A DNA stretch of 64,000 nt, taken from the NCBI RefSeq assembly GCF_020171805.1, contig NZ_JAIVAF010000001.1, positions 682,001-746,000 on the forward strand, in the 5' to 3' direction. This document shows, piece after piece, positions 43,418-53,353 of this stretch. The stretch is from Guptibacillus algicola. Lineage in GTDB: Bacteria; Bacillota; Bacilli; Bacillales; Guptibacillaceae. The notes under the pieces are model-generated. The model was not told where the DNA came from. It worked only from the letters and a program-made list of their open reading frames with translations, and did not search any database. Every line of letters begins with the position of its first letter. Positions within the stretch are counted from its first letter, which is position 1. Position numbers and translations under genes: made by a program.

Positions 43418-44823
43418 TACTTAGCTAGCTCATAGATAGCTTCTGCGTAGATTGCAGCTGCTTTTAACAAATCATCGATCTCTACGTATTCATCCTTTTG
43501 GTGTGCTAGCTGAGGCTTCCCTTCAAATAATGCGCCAAACGCTACGCCTGCATCTAATGAACGCGCGTATGTTCCTCCACCGATTGAAAGAAGTTCTGCT
43601 GGTTCTCCAGTTTGCTTCTCGTATACTCGTTGAAGCTTCTTCACCAACTCATGATCCTCAGGTACATGATGTGGTGTCATATGATCGATGATAGTCATCT
43701 TAATATCATTTGGACCTGTAACTTTATCAAATGTAGATTTCACCTCATCAAAATCACATGAAACAGGATATCGAAGGTTGATTCCAACTTTACCGCCGTC
43801 TGAAGATTTGTATTCAAACGTACCTGCATTCATCGTTAAAGCACCTGTAATATCATCCTCGACATCTACGCCAAATTTCCTACCATAAAAGTCATCTACA
43901 AGCCACCTTGCAATAAAGTCAATATAAGTAGAGCCGTTCGTATCAAGTCCTACACCTGAAAGGAAATCCGCAAGTCTAAATGCAGCATTATTTCCTTGCT
44001 CAGGCTTCGATCCATGCACGGACACACCTTCTATTTCGAGTACAAGTGATTCAGCGAGCGTAGCATTGCCATTTAATTGTTTTTGAGTAAGATATTCTTC
44101 AAATTCTTTCTTTACCTTCGATAGTACTTTTTCTTCACCAACGAATACTGCATTAGCAAGATCAGGCACCATATTCAATCTTTCACCTGCAGTAAACGAT
44201 TGAAGAACGAGATCGTGTCTCTCTGTTTCCGTCGCGGGAAAATCCCATTCAAAATCAGCAATCCCTTTTTCTGCATAGATGATTGGAAAAACGGCGTCTG
44301 GTGCAAATCCCATCAACGGCATTTCCTCTTTCTTAAAGTACGTATCGACGCAGCGCCACGAACTTTCTTCATCGGTTCCGATAATCATACGAACGCGCTT
44401 TGATAGAGAAGGACATAACTCTTTAACAATATTCATTGCCCAGTAGGCAGCAATCGTAGGACCCTTGTCATCGATCGCTCCTCTAGCGTACAGCTTACCC
44501 TCCCGTATTTCAGGTTTAAAAGGGGGACTCGTCCATCCACTGCCCGCTGGTACGACATCTACATGACATAGAATGCCGATCGAATCTTCGCCTTCCCCAA
44601 ACTCCAAATGCCCGGCGACATGTTGAACATCTTTTGTTTGATAACCATCACGCTCACCGAGTTTAATCATGTAATCTAATGCTTCTCGAACCTTATACCC
44701 AAATGGCGCATCTTCATTGGTATCTTCTACGTCCAATACACTCTCAATTTGTAGAAGACCAGTGAGGTCAGATAGCATCTCTTCTTTTCTTTTTAATACT
44801 TCCTCTGTCCAATTTACTTCCAT
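43417..44823 (-). CDS. pepV: M20 family dipeptidase PepV
   Basis: The 468-residue di-zinc peptidase of the M20/PepV family acts on dipeptides. Metal and catalytic motifs are ILCHVDVVPAG (His/Asp), RGAIDDKGP, GTDEESSWRC (Glu-Glu) and VSVHGSKPEQGNNAAFRL in the dimer domain. The C-terminal GGGTYAR is also present. The start is ATG at 44823, overlapping the stop of the K+ channel gene; a GTG one codon before it is also possible. This corresponds to B. subtilis YtjP. The overlap suggests co-translation with the channel. Confidence 0.94.
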   Translation of the reverse strand: MEVNWTEEVLKRKEEMLSDLTGLLQIESVLDVEDTNEDAPFGYKVREALDYMIKLGERDGYQTKDVQHVAGHLEFGEGEDSIGILCHVDVVPAGSGWTSPPFKPEIREGKLYARGAIDDKGPTIAAYWAMNIVKELCPSLSKRVRMIIGTDEESSWRCVDTYFKKEEMPLMGFAPDAVFPIIYAEKGIADFEWDFPATETERHDLVLQSFTAGERLNMVPDLANAVFVGEEKVLSKVKKEFEEYLTQKQLNGNATLAESLVLEIEGVSVHGSKPEQGNNAAFRLADFLSGVGLDTNGSTYIDFIARWLVDDFYGRKFGVDVEDDITGALTMNAGTFEYKSSDGGKVGINLRYPVSCDFDEVKSTFDKVTGPNDIKMTIIDHMTPHHVPEDHELVKKLQRVYEKQTGEPAELLSIGGGTYARSLDAGVAFGALFEGKPQLAHQKDEYVEIDDLLKAAAIYAEAIYELAK

Positions 44824-45842
44824 CACGAATTTCTCTCCTTTCTAATCAATTTCTCATAAACAGCCTTGTCGCAAATCACAAATAATTTTGCGTTAGCAGG
44901 TATTTTTTCTTCAAGTCTTCTGTTGATGTCCATTCTATTTCCATCAGCAATAAGCGTTGCTCCTTGTTTTAATAAGTCATCAAATGCTTTTCTGTATGTG
45001 TTCCATTCTTTGCTCACAGGGATTTCATATAAGTTTTCGCCATGCCCTCTACTCAAAAGCTGAGAATATACGCCAGAGATGCCTTTCGTGAACGCTGCTC
45101 TTACGGCCATACGTGAGATCGCTTCATTCGAAAGTACAAACTCATCCACCTGTACATGCGCGAAATTCTTAATATGTTCTTCCTTCATCACTTCTACCGT
45201 AGTATGTATTTCAGGTGACATTCTCTCGATAGAGCTTGCGACGATTAGAGATTTTCCATCTGCTAACAATGGATCGTGTATTGTGTCATCTGAGAAAACA
45301 AGCACTGCTCTAGCATCTTTGATCGCTGCTTTATTCAGCACAGCTTCTTCGGCCGCATCACCTTTTATGTAATGAATATGATCTTCAATGATAGGAGCCT
45401 TAGGTAATTTATCGATTAAAACAATTTCACATGTATCAGATTCCATAATTTCTGCTACTGCATACGATGCTTTCTGTGACCAGCCTATGATCACAATGTG
45501 ATTCTGCCCATGGTATTTCAATTTCCCTTCCTCCTTTCTTTTTTTGAGCTCAGCTACTCCGTCAACCAATTTCCCTATGACTACTCCCAATAGTCCTATA
45601 CCAACGATATAAAGGAACATGGCATAGAGCCTGCCACCAACTGTAACCGGAAAATAATCTCCATAACCAACAGTCGTCACAGTGGTCATCACCCACCATA
45701 ATGAGTCGAAAAGTGTAGGAAAGGTTTCAGGTTCGATAACCCTCATGATAAACGTACTCAAGACGATTAAGATGGCGGTTGTATAAAACATAAACCAGTT
45801 GTTTAGTTTCAATGCATTTCTTATAAAAAGACGAACGAACAT
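44823..45842 (-). CDS. Two-helix potassium channel with RCK domain (YugO-like)
   Basis: The 339-residue protein has two membrane helices (about 14-34 and 68-92) around a pore loop with the K+ filter TVGYGD (residues 57-62). A cytosolic TrkA-N/RCK nucleotide-binding domain (IVIIGWSQKASYAVAEIM) and a C-terminal domain follow. It resembles B. subtilis YugO, the channel behind biofilm potassium signalling; MthK-type gating by ligand is likely. The ATG at 45842 (MFVRLFIRNALKL) follows GAGAGGAGG. The stop overlaps the pepV start, an unusual pairing. Confidence 0.92.
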   Translation of the reverse strand: MFVRLFIRNALKLNNWFMFYTTAILIVLSTFIMRVIEPETFPTLFDSLWWVMTTVTTVGYGDYFPVTVGGRLYAMFLYIVGIGLLGVVIGKLVDGVAELKKRKEEGKLKYHGQNHIVIIGWSQKASYAVAEIMESDTCEIVLIDKLPKAPIIEDHIHYIKGDAAEEAVLNKAAIKDARAVLVFSDDTIHDPLLADGKSLIVASSIERMSPEIHTTVEVMKEEHIKNFAHVQVDEFVLSNEAISRMAVRAAFTKGISGVYSQLLSRGHGENLYEIPVSKEWNTYRKAFDDLLKQGATLIADGNRMDINRRLEEKIPANAKLFVICDKAVYEKLIRKERNS

Positions 45843-46285
45843 TGTATGCCTCCTCTCTATTTCCTGCTCCTTTAAGAATAGCAAACGAAGGAAGAAGAAG
45901 GAAGATGTAGACAGATGCATGAAAATTTTTGCCGTATTTATCGATATATTGTAAAATAAACTTCAAAGAGGAGGTGTAAGCAGGTAAATTAAAGGGAATT
46001 GGCAATAGAGATGGAATAATAACTATATACTAACAATGCCGATAAGAGAACTTTTTATGAAAGTAGGACAAACCTTATTTATCATTACACCAAGTTGGGA
46101 TTTGCCCAAAACACCTAATAATCACTTCCAGTTTAATACGAAGCACTCAAACCAAACAGACTTTCATCTTTAAACGAAGGAATCATCAGAAAATTAAGTA
46201 TATCTTAACGTTTCCTTCATATTGTTTTAATAGTGAGAAACTATCCTAAGAGTATGGCATTGATTACACGTTAGGGAGTGGTTCT
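45843..46285. other. 443-bp region upstream of ytzE without a recognisable gene
   Basis: It contains a strong ribosome-binding-like AAGAGGAGGTG at about 45966-45976, preceded by A/T-rich promoter-like sequence, but the next in-frame codons end at once. It may be the residue of a lost small gene. No conserved RNA structure was recognised. Confidence 0.5.
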
Positions 46286-46507
46286 TTGAGTATTACTTCA
46301 ACTGATCGCATGATGACCCGTATCAAGTCTATCTATTTATTTATTAGCAAGCATGGTACTGTCAGTACAACAGAGTTAGTTGAAGAGTTTGGTATTACCC
46401 AACGAACAGTTCAAAGAGATTTAAACGTCTTGGCCTATAATGAATTAGTCAAAAGCCCAAACCGAGGAACATGGACCACCACAAGCAAGAAAGTAAAAGT
46501 TGGTTAG
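46286..46507 (+). CDS. ytzE: YtzE, short DeoR-type HTH regulator
   Basis: The 73-residue protein consists almost only of a DeoR-type winged HTH (MMTRIKSIYLFISKHGTVSTTELVEEFGITQRTVQRDLNVL), with no ligand domain. This matches the small B. subtilis YtzE. The start is TTG at 46286 after GGGAGTGG. It is likely a DNA-binding protein whose targets are unknown. Monocistronic with its own terminator. Confidence 0.88.
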   Translation: MSITSTDRMMTRIKSIYLFISKHGTVSTTELVEEFGITQRTVQRDLNVLAYNELVKSPNRGTWTTTSKKVKVG

Positions 46508-46544
46508 AGATTTAGTAACAAATACACAACATCGTTAATACATG

Positions 46545-46576
46545 AAAAAAGCCATGGACTAGTCCACGGCTTTTTT
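46545..46576. terminator. Bidirectional terminator after ytzE
   Basis: GCCATGGACT pairs with AGTCCACGGC (one G-T pair), with A6 on one side and T6 on the other. Confidence 0.85.
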
Positions 46577-46581
46577 GATAG

Positions 46582-47178
46582 TTATTTTGTTAGTTCTTCT
46601 TGAAAGTTCTCTGGAACGATGACGTTCCCTTCTACGATTCTCACTGATTCATTTACTTTCATATAAGGCTGTCCACTCATTAAGAAGTCTGATAAGAATC
46701 CTTCAGAGAGCTCGATTCCTTCGACCTTGCCTTCTTTGTTGATAGTAACATCATTCACCTTGCCTAGTTTTTGTCCGTCCTCAGTATGAACTTCTCCCTT
46801 ACACAATAAATGATAAGAATATTGATCAGCGAGTACCGTAGGCTTTAAATCTTCCCCACGATCGCTAATCACTGGATTGCTACCTTCCCACGATAAACTA
46901 GAATAGGGAACGATGAAACTCTCTACCTCGTCGCTAGCATTGAGGTCATCCCCTGTAACAGGGTAATTATCATGGGTATATTGCCCACCAGAAGCCTGAA
47001 TGGAGTTCAATACGTCTCCTGCATGATGGTCAGGTTCAAGGTTTCTTTCTTTAGGCTTTTGATATTTGTTGATCTCAACGTATGTTACACGGTCAAGTGT
47101 TTCATCAAAGTAGACTTGATTGATTGTTAAATCATTATTCACACGCAATCCTAATAGTTCTTCACTTATCTTTACCAT
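46582..47178 (-). CDS. PRC-barrel domain protein
   Basis: The 198-residue soluble protein has two PRC-barrel-like repeats. The N-terminal one contains MVKISEELLGLRVNNDLTINQVYFD. The C-terminal one has GEVHTEDGQKLGKVNDVTINKEGKVEGIELSEG, ending with the PxNF-type VIVPENFQEELTK. PRC barrels bind RNA or proteins; no defined role can be given here. The ATG at 47178 follows AAGGAGAGG. It lies 66 bp after ytzG on the same strand. There is no clear B. subtilis counterpart at this place. Confidence 0.75.
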   Translation of the reverse strand: MVKISEELLGLRVNNDLTINQVYFDETLDRVTYVEINKYQKPKERNLEPDHHAGDVLNSIQASGGQYTHDNYPVTGDDLNASDEVESFIVPYSSLSWEGSNPVISDRGEDLKPTVLADQYSYHLLCKGEVHTEDGQKLGKVNDVTINKEGKVEGIELSEGFLSDFLMSGQPYMKVNESVRIVEGNVIVPENFQEELTK

Positions 47179-47244
47179 CCTATCCTCTCCTTCTTTACTG
47201 ACTACAAGATGTATTCCCTTTGTCAGCAAAAAAGAAACAGTCGG

Positions 47245-47949
47245 TCATTTTCTTAGGAGCTCTACTTCGTCTTCCGTCAGTTCACGGTATTCTCCAATAT
47301 CTAGGTCTTCGTCAAGTACAAGATCTCCCATACTGATCCGCTGCAAATAAATAACTTTCTTATCAACCGCTTCAAACATTCTCTTCACCTGATGGAACTT
47401 TCCTTCATGAATCGTTAATTCAATTTGAGAAATTGGACCTTCTTCAACAATCGTTAGTTCACCTGGCTTTGTTTTATAACCGTCATCCAACGTAACACCT
47501 TGTTTAAAGGCTTCAATATCCTTTTCAGTAACCCGTCCGTTTATTCTCGCAAAATATGTTTTCGGGACGTGATGCTTTGGAGAAGTCAAATGATGGGCGA
47601 GTTTGCCATCATTCGTGATAACTAGTAATCCTTCAGTATCTTTGTCGAGTCTGCCGACAGGAAACGGGGCAAAGATCTGATCATCCGGAATAAGAAGATC
47701 AATTACTGTCTCTTCTTCATCTTCAGTTGCTGATAGAAAGCCAGCAGGTTTGTTCATCATTATATAAATATATTCTCTATATTCGACGGTCTCTCCATTT
47801 ATGGTGACTACATTTTCTTCAACATCAATATGCTGTTTCGCATCTTTGATTACTACTTCATCTACTCTAACTGTACCTGTCTTGAGAATTTTCTTGACCT
47901 CTTTTCGCGTTCCATATCCCATATTAGAAAGTAATTTATCGATACGCAT
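47245..47949 (-). CDS. ytzG: RNA pseudouridine synthase (RsuA/RluB family)
   Basis: The 234-residue enzyme has an N-terminal S4 RNA-binding domain (MRIDKLLSNMGYGTRKEVKKILKTGTV) and the pseudouridine synthase core with catalytic Asp in PVGRLDKDTEGLLVITNDG. RsuA-type enzymes modify one uridine in 16S rRNA; RluB or RluE types act on 23S. The ATG at 47949 lies nine bases after AAGGAG; the open frame up to 48102 is spurious. It is followed by the PRC-barrel gene. It matches B. subtilis YtzG in place and size. Confidence 0.9.
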   Translation of the reverse strand: MRIDKLLSNMGYGTRKEVKKILKTGTVRVDEVVIKDAKQHIDVEENVVTINGETVEYREYIYIMMNKPAGFLSATEDEEETVIDLLIPDDQIFAPFPVGRLDKDTEGLLVITNDGKLAHHLTSPKHHVPKTYFARINGRVTEKDIEAFKQGVTLDDGYKTKPGELTIVEEGPISQIELTIHEGKFHQVKRMFEAVDKKVIYLQRISMGDLVLDEDLDIGEYRELTEDEVELLRK

Positions 47950-48064
47950 GCTAAAACGCTCCTTTTTCCATGTATTTTCCAAAAAAATTAAATTTTGAGC
48001 ATAACTTCTATAAATCTGGGGTAAGTAACCGGTAAATGCTAATTTGCACGTTTGGAGTGATAGA

Positions 48065-48490
48065 ATGACTGAAAAAATTGGACTTCTAGCAACCGCACGC
48101 AAGAAAAGTACAAAATCAGCTCCAGTTACGGAGTTTTATCAAAGCCCATTATTTCAAAAAACATTAGAGTATGCATTGCATCACTACGACAGAATGTATT
48201 TCTATAATGCCAAAGACGGGCTATTATTACCAGACGATATCATGGATCCTTATGATTTATCTATCAAAACATTGACGCATCATCAACGAGAAGAATGGGC
48301 GCAAAAACTTATCTCGGAGTTTAAAGAACATGAATCACCTTCAAAAATTACTGTTTATTTGCACGGTGGCTCCGTGTATAGAAAGCATATTGAACCTCAG
48401 CTTCAACAGTATGACTTCAATTATGAAGTCCCCCTAAAAGGTCTTGGCATAGGAGAACAATTGAACTGGTATCAAAAAAATTCTGTATAA
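48065..48490 (+). CDS. DUF6884-like protein
   Basis: The 141-residue protein has an N-terminal IGLLATARKKSTKSAPVTEFYQSPLF. A central AKDGLLLPDDIMDPYDLSIKTL and C-terminal TVYLHGGSVYRKHIEPQL follow. This pattern (cysteine- or alanine-rich strand, then L-P-D-x-x-x-x-P-Y) fits the DUF6884 family, sometimes found with queuosine-like base-modification proteins; the function is unknown. The start ATG at 48065 follows GGAGTGAT. It is divergent from ytzG and followed 76 bp later by the small Gly-rich gene. Confidence 0.75.
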   Translation: MTEKIGLLATARKKSTKSAPVTEFYQSPLFQKTLEYALHHYDRMYFYNAKDGLLLPDDIMDPYDLSIKTLTHHQREEWAQKLISEFKEHESPSKITVYLHGGSVYRKHIEPQLQQYDFNYEVPLKGLGIGEQLNWYQKNSV

Positions 48491-48566
48491 CCATGACAAA
48501 CGCCCAGCAACTATGCCCAGCTCCTTCATAGACTATCTCGTAGTCTTATAAAGGAGGTCATCTACG

Positions 48567-48827
48567 TTGGATTATAGACAGCAGGGGCAACAATATCCCG
48601 GATATGGCGGTGGACCACCACAAGGTGGAGGATACCCTCAATATCCTGGTGGCGGACAAGGCGGTGGACCTGGAGGCGGGCAAGGTTATCCAGGCTACAA
48701 TTATACAGAGGAACAATTCAACCAGATTAGAAGAAGATTAAATCGCCTAAGCAGAAGAGTACGAAGGATCGAAAGGTATCTAGGAATACGAGAAGACGAA
48801 ATCGACGCGACAGACTACCACGAGTAA
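48567..48827 (+). CDS. Small Gly/Pro/Gln/Tyr-rich protein with C-terminal helix
   Basis: I do not recognise this 86-residue protein as a named family. The N-terminal half is low complexity, with GGG and YPGY repeats and many Gly, Pro and Gln. The second half (TEEQFNQIRRRLNRLSRRVRRIERYLGI) is a strongly basic amphipathic helix with heptad pattern, probably a coiled coil. Start is TTG at 48567 after a perfect AAGGAGGT. The layout resembles small spore-coat or surface-layer-associated Bacillus proteins, but that is a guess. Confidence 0.78.
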   Translation: MDYRQQGQQYPGYGGGPPQGGGYPQYPGGGQGGGPGGGQGYPGYNYTEEQFNQIRRRLNRLSRRVRRIERYLGIREDEIDATDYHE

Positions 48828-48852
48828 AACGAAGAAACCCTTTAACTCACAA

Positions 48853-48876
48853 AAATGAAGGCCCTAGGGCCTTCAT
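48853..48876. terminator. Bidirectional terminator between the small gene and ytgP
   Basis: A near-continuous palindrome (AATGAAGGCCC-TA-GGGCCTTCATT) with A and T runs. It serves the plus-strand gene and ytgP. Confidence 0.85.
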
Positions 48877-48879
48877 TTT

Positions 48880-50517
48880 TTAGTGTCTTTTTAAGAATTT
48901 GAAGCGTTCTCCAAGTACAAGTCCTGCTAGGTTAGAACGATAAGATAGCCATAGGTATAATACGCCACCTACACCTATACCGATCAATAAATTAATGATA
49001 GAAAACAGCATGCTTCCACCATCACTTTTAGAGTTATAAAGGTTTGGCATTGCATTTTCTAAAGGCAATGTTGCTAATTTAGCAGTAACTGCCATCAGAA
49101 TTACAAAGATTCCAATCAGCATAATTCTCCTGAATACAAAAGCAAACTGGTAATCTGTCGATTTCTTGATAATGATGATCGTAACAAGAACAGAAGTTAA
49201 AAGACCAATATCCGTAGCAATAATTGCTCCTTTTCCTTCAAACATAACCACTAAAGGATAGGTTAACGCGGCTTTTAAAATAAGTCCTGAAAGCAAACTA
49301 TATACAGCAAACTTCTGCTTATTGATACCCTGCAAAATCGCTGCAGTAACAGAGAATAGAGCAAACAAAATCGCCGTAGGAGCATACCACATCAGTAGAT
49401 GACTACCTAGATCTTGGTTCACTGTTGGATAAAGAACGCGAAACACAGGTTCAGATAGTACAGCAAGCCCAATAGCAGCAGGCGCAGTTAGGAACAACAA
49501 CATTTGAAACGTTTGGGTAAGCTGCTTCTGGAGTGCGCCTTCTTTCTGTGATGTGAACGATTTTGTAATTGCTGGGATAATCGTCATTGCAAGAGCTGTT
49601 GCTAATGAAACTGGAATCATGATCAGCTTATGAGCAAGCCCTGTAATGATCGCAAAAACAGTTTCATAAGTTGTTTTATCATAACCAATGCTTTGCAGAG
49701 CGGGATTTATAAACAACGTGTCGATTTGTAGATACAACGGAATCGCAAGACCAACGATGACAAAAGGAAGCGCATATCTAACGATCTCTTTGTACATGTC
49801 ACTTAAAGAAACATTGTGGTCAACCGTGCTTTCTTCTAAATTTCGATCCAAGTTAGGCTTCCGCTTACGGTAGTACCAGAAGACTACTAGTAAGCCTCCA
49901 ACTGCCCCTACAAAAGCTCCGAATGTTGCAAAGGTAGCTGCAGTTGTTTTATCTCCGTCCATAACGTGCAAGATGATCACACTCGAAACCAAAATAAATA
50001 CAATACGGAAAATCTGTTCGATAACCTGAGAAACTGCAGTTGGTCCCATCGATTGTAATCCTTGAAAGAACCCTCTCGTTAAACTCATGATCGGAACGAT
50101 TAACAACGCAAGGCTGACTACTCGAATAACGAGGGTGACATCTGCGATCGTATTCCCTTCACTACCTTCTTCAATCAACATCTTCGCGATCGGTTCAGCA
50201 AGGAAAAACAAGATTAGAAAAGCAATGAATCCGGTGAAGGTCATAAGTAACAAGCCGGACTTGAATAACCGTCTTCCGGTTCGGTAATCACCAAGCGTGT
50301 GATACTTTGAGACAAATTTTGAAACAGCAAGAGGGATTCCTACTGTAGATAAACTAAGCATGATCGTGTATGGAATATAAGCATATTGATACAAGGCTAT
50401 ACCTTGAGCACCCACCAGGGCTGTGAAAGGGAACATATAAATCATTCCCAATATTCTAGAAAAAAGGGTAGCTGCAGTTAATAGCATCGTCCCTCTAATC
50501 ACATTTGAATCAGACAT
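48880..50517 (-). CDS. ytgP: Lipid II flippase-type MATE/MOP transporter (YtgP/MurJ family)
   Basis: The 545-residue membrane protein of the MOP superfamily has 14 predicted helices. The N-terminus MSDSNVIRGTMLLTAATLFSRILGMIYMFPF is the classic SpoVB/YtgP start. In B. subtilis YtgP (MurJ) moves lipid II across the membrane and is redundant with Amj. Two neighbouring features point the same way: size and position next to ytfP. The ATG follows AGGAGTTGGAG. A terminator closes the gene, and ytfP is divergent upstream. Confidence 0.93.
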   Translation of the reverse strand: MSDSNVIRGTMLLTAATLFSRILGMIYMFPFTALVGAQGIALYQYAYIPYTIMLSLSTVGIPLAVSKFVSKYHTLGDYRTGRRLFKSGLLLMTFTGFIAFLILFFLAEPIAKMLIEEGSEGNTIADVTLVIRVVSLALLIVPIMSLTRGFFQGLQSMGPTAVSQVIEQIFRIVFILVSSVIILHVMDGDKTTAATFATFGAFVGAVGGLLVVFWYYRKRKPNLDRNLEESTVDHNVSLSDMYKEIVRYALPFVIVGLAIPLYLQIDTLFINPALQSIGYDKTTYETVFAIITGLAHKLIMIPVSLATALAMTIIPAITKSFTSQKEGALQKQLTQTFQMLLFLTAPAAIGLAVLSEPVFRVLYPTVNQDLGSHLLMWYAPTAILFALFSVTAAILQGINKQKFAVYSLLSGLILKAALTYPLVVMFEGKGAIIATDIGLLTSVLVTIIIIKKSTDYQFAFVFRRIMLIGIFVILMAVTAKLATLPLENAMPNLYNSKSDGGSMLFSIINLLIGIGVGGVLYLWLSYRSNLAGLVLGERFKFLKRH

Positions 50518-50713
50518 TTCTCCAACTCCTACTTCTTACCATTACTCTATATCAATTCGTCAATAATAACCTTTTTTCTACAGTCAATTAAAGACACTTC
50601 TCCATTTTAAGCTATTTATAATGGAACAACAAACATTATCTGTTTTTCGTGACTTTTCTATTTCAAATAAATTGTGGTATGTTTGTTTGTAGCAAAATGA
50701 GAGAGGTGTAAGC

Positions 50714-51970
50714 ATGAAATATGATGTTGTTGTGATTGGCGGTGGACCTTCAGGACTCATGGCGTCTGTAGCTGCTGCTGAACATGGAGCATCTGTCCTA
50801 CTCGTTGATAAAGGGAACAAACTCGGTAGAAAACTTGCCATCTCTGGTGGCGGCAGATGTAACGTAACGAACAGGCTTCCCCTAGATGAATTGATTAAAT
50901 TCATACCTGGTAATGGGAAATTCTTATATAGTGCATTTAACATTTTTAATAACGAAGATATCATTTCGTTCTTTGAAGGCCTTGGAATTAGGTTAAAGGA
51001 AGAAGACCACGGCAGGATGTTTCCAGTAACAGATGATGCAAAGTCGGTCGTAAACGCTCTCCTTAATAAGGTGAAAGATCTTAACGTTACAATTCAGGTA
51101 AATACCCCCGTAGAGAAAGTGCTTTATGAAGATGGTGCAGTCCAAGGGATCTTACTAAAGTCTAATGAGAAGATCCTAGCATCAAATGTGATTGTAGCAG
51201 TAGGTGGTAAATCAGTTCCACATACTGGTTCAACAGGAGATGGCTATGCTTGGGCAGAAGAAGGTGGACACACGATCACAGAGCTTTACCCTACAGAAGT
51301 GCCGCTGACTTCGAGCGAACCCTTCATACAAAACAAAGAACTTCAAGGTCTCTCTCTTCGTGATGTTGCATTATCTGTCTTGAATCCAAAAGGCAAAGTA
51401 ATAAAAACCCACCGCTGGGACATGATCTTCACTCACATCGGTCTTTCTGGTCCTGCAGTATTACGCTGTAGTCAATATGTTGTAAAAGCACTTAAGAAAT
51501 TCAATGCACAATTTATTCCGCTACAGATTGATGCAGTACCTGATCAAAACGAAGAAGAACTGTACCAGGAACATATGAAGCTCGCAAAAGATGAGTCCAA
51601 AAAAGCGATTAAAAATATCTGGAAAGGGAAAGTTCCGGAACGATACATGCTGTTCCTACTAGAAAAAGCTGAGCTTTCTCCGGATACAACGTATGCTCAC
51701 CTATCTAAAGAAAAAGTGCGTGAGTATGTTCGCTCATTAAAACAGTTTCGCGTAGCTGTTGATGGTACACTTCCGATCGATAAAGCCTTTGTAACGGGTG
51801 GCGGTGTTTCTCTTAAAGAAATCCATCCAAAAGAGATGGCTTCTAAATTCACACAAGGCCTTTACTTCTGTGGTGAGGTGCTTGATATTCATGGCTACAC
51901 AGGTGGCTATAACATTACCTCCGCATTCGTAACAGGGTTCACTGCAGGAAAAAGTGCAGCTGAGAGATAA
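50714..51970 (+). CDS. ytfP: FAD-dependent oxidoreductase YtfP (HI0933 family)
   Basis: The 418-residue flavoprotein has N-terminal FAD-binding [37 protein letters not shown] (family signature), TGGGV and the C-terminal [24 protein letters not shown]. The reaction is unknown; homologues are annotated as BaiN-like or HI0933 oxidoreductases. The ATG follows AGAGAGGTG. Divergent from ytgP, monocistronic. Confidence 0.92.
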   Translation: MKYDVVVIGGGPSGLMASVAAAEHGASVLLVDKGNKLGRKLAISGGGRCNVTNRLPLDELIKFIPGNGKFLYSAFNIFNNEDIISFFEGLGIRLKEEDHGRMFPVTDDAKSVVNALLNKVKDLNVTIQVNTPVEKVLYEDGAVQGILLKSNEKILASNVIVAVGGKSVPHTGSTGDGYAWAEEGGHTITELYPTEVPLTSSEPFIQNKELQGLSLRDVALSVLNPKGKVIKTHRWDMIFTHIGLSGPAVLRCSQYVVKALKKFNAQFIPLQIDAVPDQNEEELYQEHMKLAKDESKKAIKNIWKGKVPERYMLFLLEKAELSPDTTYAHLSKEKVREYVRSLKQFRVAVDGTLPIDKAFVTGGGVSLKEIHPKEMASKFTQGLYFCGEVLDIHGYTGGYNITSAFVTGFTAGKSAAER

Positions 51971-51974
51971 GAAT

Positions 51975-52008
51975 AAGGCTATCTGCAAATGCAGATAGCC
52001 TTGTTTTT
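51975..52008. terminator. Terminator between ytfP and the helicase gene
   Basis: AAGGCTATCTGC pairs with GCAGATAGCCTT around AAAT, followed by TGTTTTT. Confidence 0.85.
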
Positions 52009-52009
52009 C

Positions 52010-53230
52010 TTATCTTCGGTTTCTGTTTCTTCCACCATTACGGTTGTTTTTCCGTCGACCTTGTGAATGATTACTTCTCTCTCGATTTTGCGAAAATTCA
52101 TCGTGTGAAGGAAGCGCGCTTTCGACTGATTTGCGTTCAATCCTTTTTCCAATTCCCTTCTCGATCATTGGAACTGCTTGCTTATCTTTCGAAGCGATGA
52201 ACGTATACGCAGCTCCACCTTCACCTGCTCGACCTGTTCTTCCAATTCTATGAATGTAGCTTTCTACATCTTGAGGCACGTCATAATTAAACACATGTGT
52301 AACCCCGTCGATGTCTAGACCGCGTGCTGCGACATCTGTTGCAACAAGAAGCTGGATCTTAGCTTCACGGAATTTCTTAATGACCCCTTCACGCTTTGCC
52401 TGAGAAAGATCACCATGGAGTTCATCCGCTAAATACCCTTTGGAACGCAAATCTCCATAAAGCTTACTAACTCTACGTTTCGTACGACAGAAAATAATTC
52501 CTAAGAATGGACGTGCTTCATCGATCGTCTCAGTAAGTGCGCCAAATTTTCTTCGATCTGTTGTCTCGATTACGTACTGCTGTACCTCTTCTACGGTCTT
52601 TCCTTTTTCTTTTCCTTTGATCGTTTTTGGAGAGCGCATAAACCGTTTTGCTAAGCTTCGAATATCACTCGATAACGTAGCTGAAAATAGAGCGGTTTGT
52701 CTCGAATCCGGCGTTTCGTAAATGATATCCTCAACTTCTTTTAAAAATCCGATATGAAGCATTTGATCTGCTTCATCAAGAATCAGATAATCTGTTTGAG
52801 AAAGGTCGATCGTTTCTCTACGAATATGGTCTAGCAGTCGCCCAGGCGTTCCAACCACAATATCAACTTGTTTGTTAAGTCGTGAGATCTGCTTGTCTAC
52901 ATCCTGACCACCGTAAACGGCAAGAACGTTCACATCTGTGCGACCCTCTATAAGCTTCATCAATTCAGTCGTGATTTGAAGGGCTAGTTCACGTGTTGGT
53001 GTCACAATCAACGCCTGTACATGATCTGATTCAGAATCTATCTTCTCTAAAATCGGTAATAAGAAAGCGAAAGTCTTCCCCGTTCCTGTTTGTGCCTGAG
53101 CCATTACATCCTCGCCATTGAGCATAACAGGTATCGTTTCATTCTGGATATCAGTTGGTGTTTTAATTCCTTGCACTTCAAGCGCTTCAATCAACCTTTT
53201 ATCTAAACCTAATGCTTTAAAATCTTTCAT
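52010..53230 (-). CDS. DEAD-box RNA helicase
   Basis: The 406-residue helicase has all DEAD-box motifs: Q motif ([23 protein letters not shown]), [31 protein letters not shown], then ARGLDIDGV and [14 protein letters not shown] basic tail ([15 protein letters not shown]) probably holds RNA. It may help ribosome assembly or mRNA decay in the cold, like the Csh proteins, but which one cannot be decided. The start is ATG at 53230 after AGAGGTG. Confidence 0.94.
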   Translation of the reverse strand: MKDFKALGLDKRLIEALEVQGIKTPTDIQNETIPVMLNGEDVMAQAQTGTGKTFAFLLPILEKIDSESDHVQALIVTPTRELALQITTELMKLIEGRTDVNVLAVYGGQDVDKQISRLNKQVDIVVGTPGRLLDHIRRETIDLSQTDYLILDEADQMLHIGFLKEVEDIIYETPDSRQTALFSATLSSDIRSLAKRFMRSPKTIKGKEKGKTVEEVQQYVIETTDRRKFGALTETIDEARPFLGIIFCRTKRRVSKLYGDLRSKGYLADELHGDLSQAKREGVIKKFREAKIQLLVATDVAARGLDIDGVTHVFNYDVPQDVESYIHRIGRTGRAGEGGAAYTFIASKDKQAVPMIEKGIGKRIERKSVESALPSHDEFSQNRERSNHSQGRRKNNRNGGRNRNRR

Positions 53231-53296
53231 AGTGCTCACCTCTTCATGTAGTATCTCACAAAAAATTGGTTATTTCTCGCTTGATTCGTTTAGAAA

Positions 53297-53347
53297 CAAA
53301 AAAACTGCCCCGAACACGACCGCTAAAGAGCGGTCGCATGAGACAGC
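53297..53347 (-). terminator. Terminator of the lytic transglycosylase gene
   Basis: A long interrupted stem: GACCGCT pairs with AGCGGTC inside a wider CTGTC / GGGGCAG stem. It is followed by T7 on the minus strand. Confidence 0.7.
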
Positions 53348-53353
53348 TTTCCT

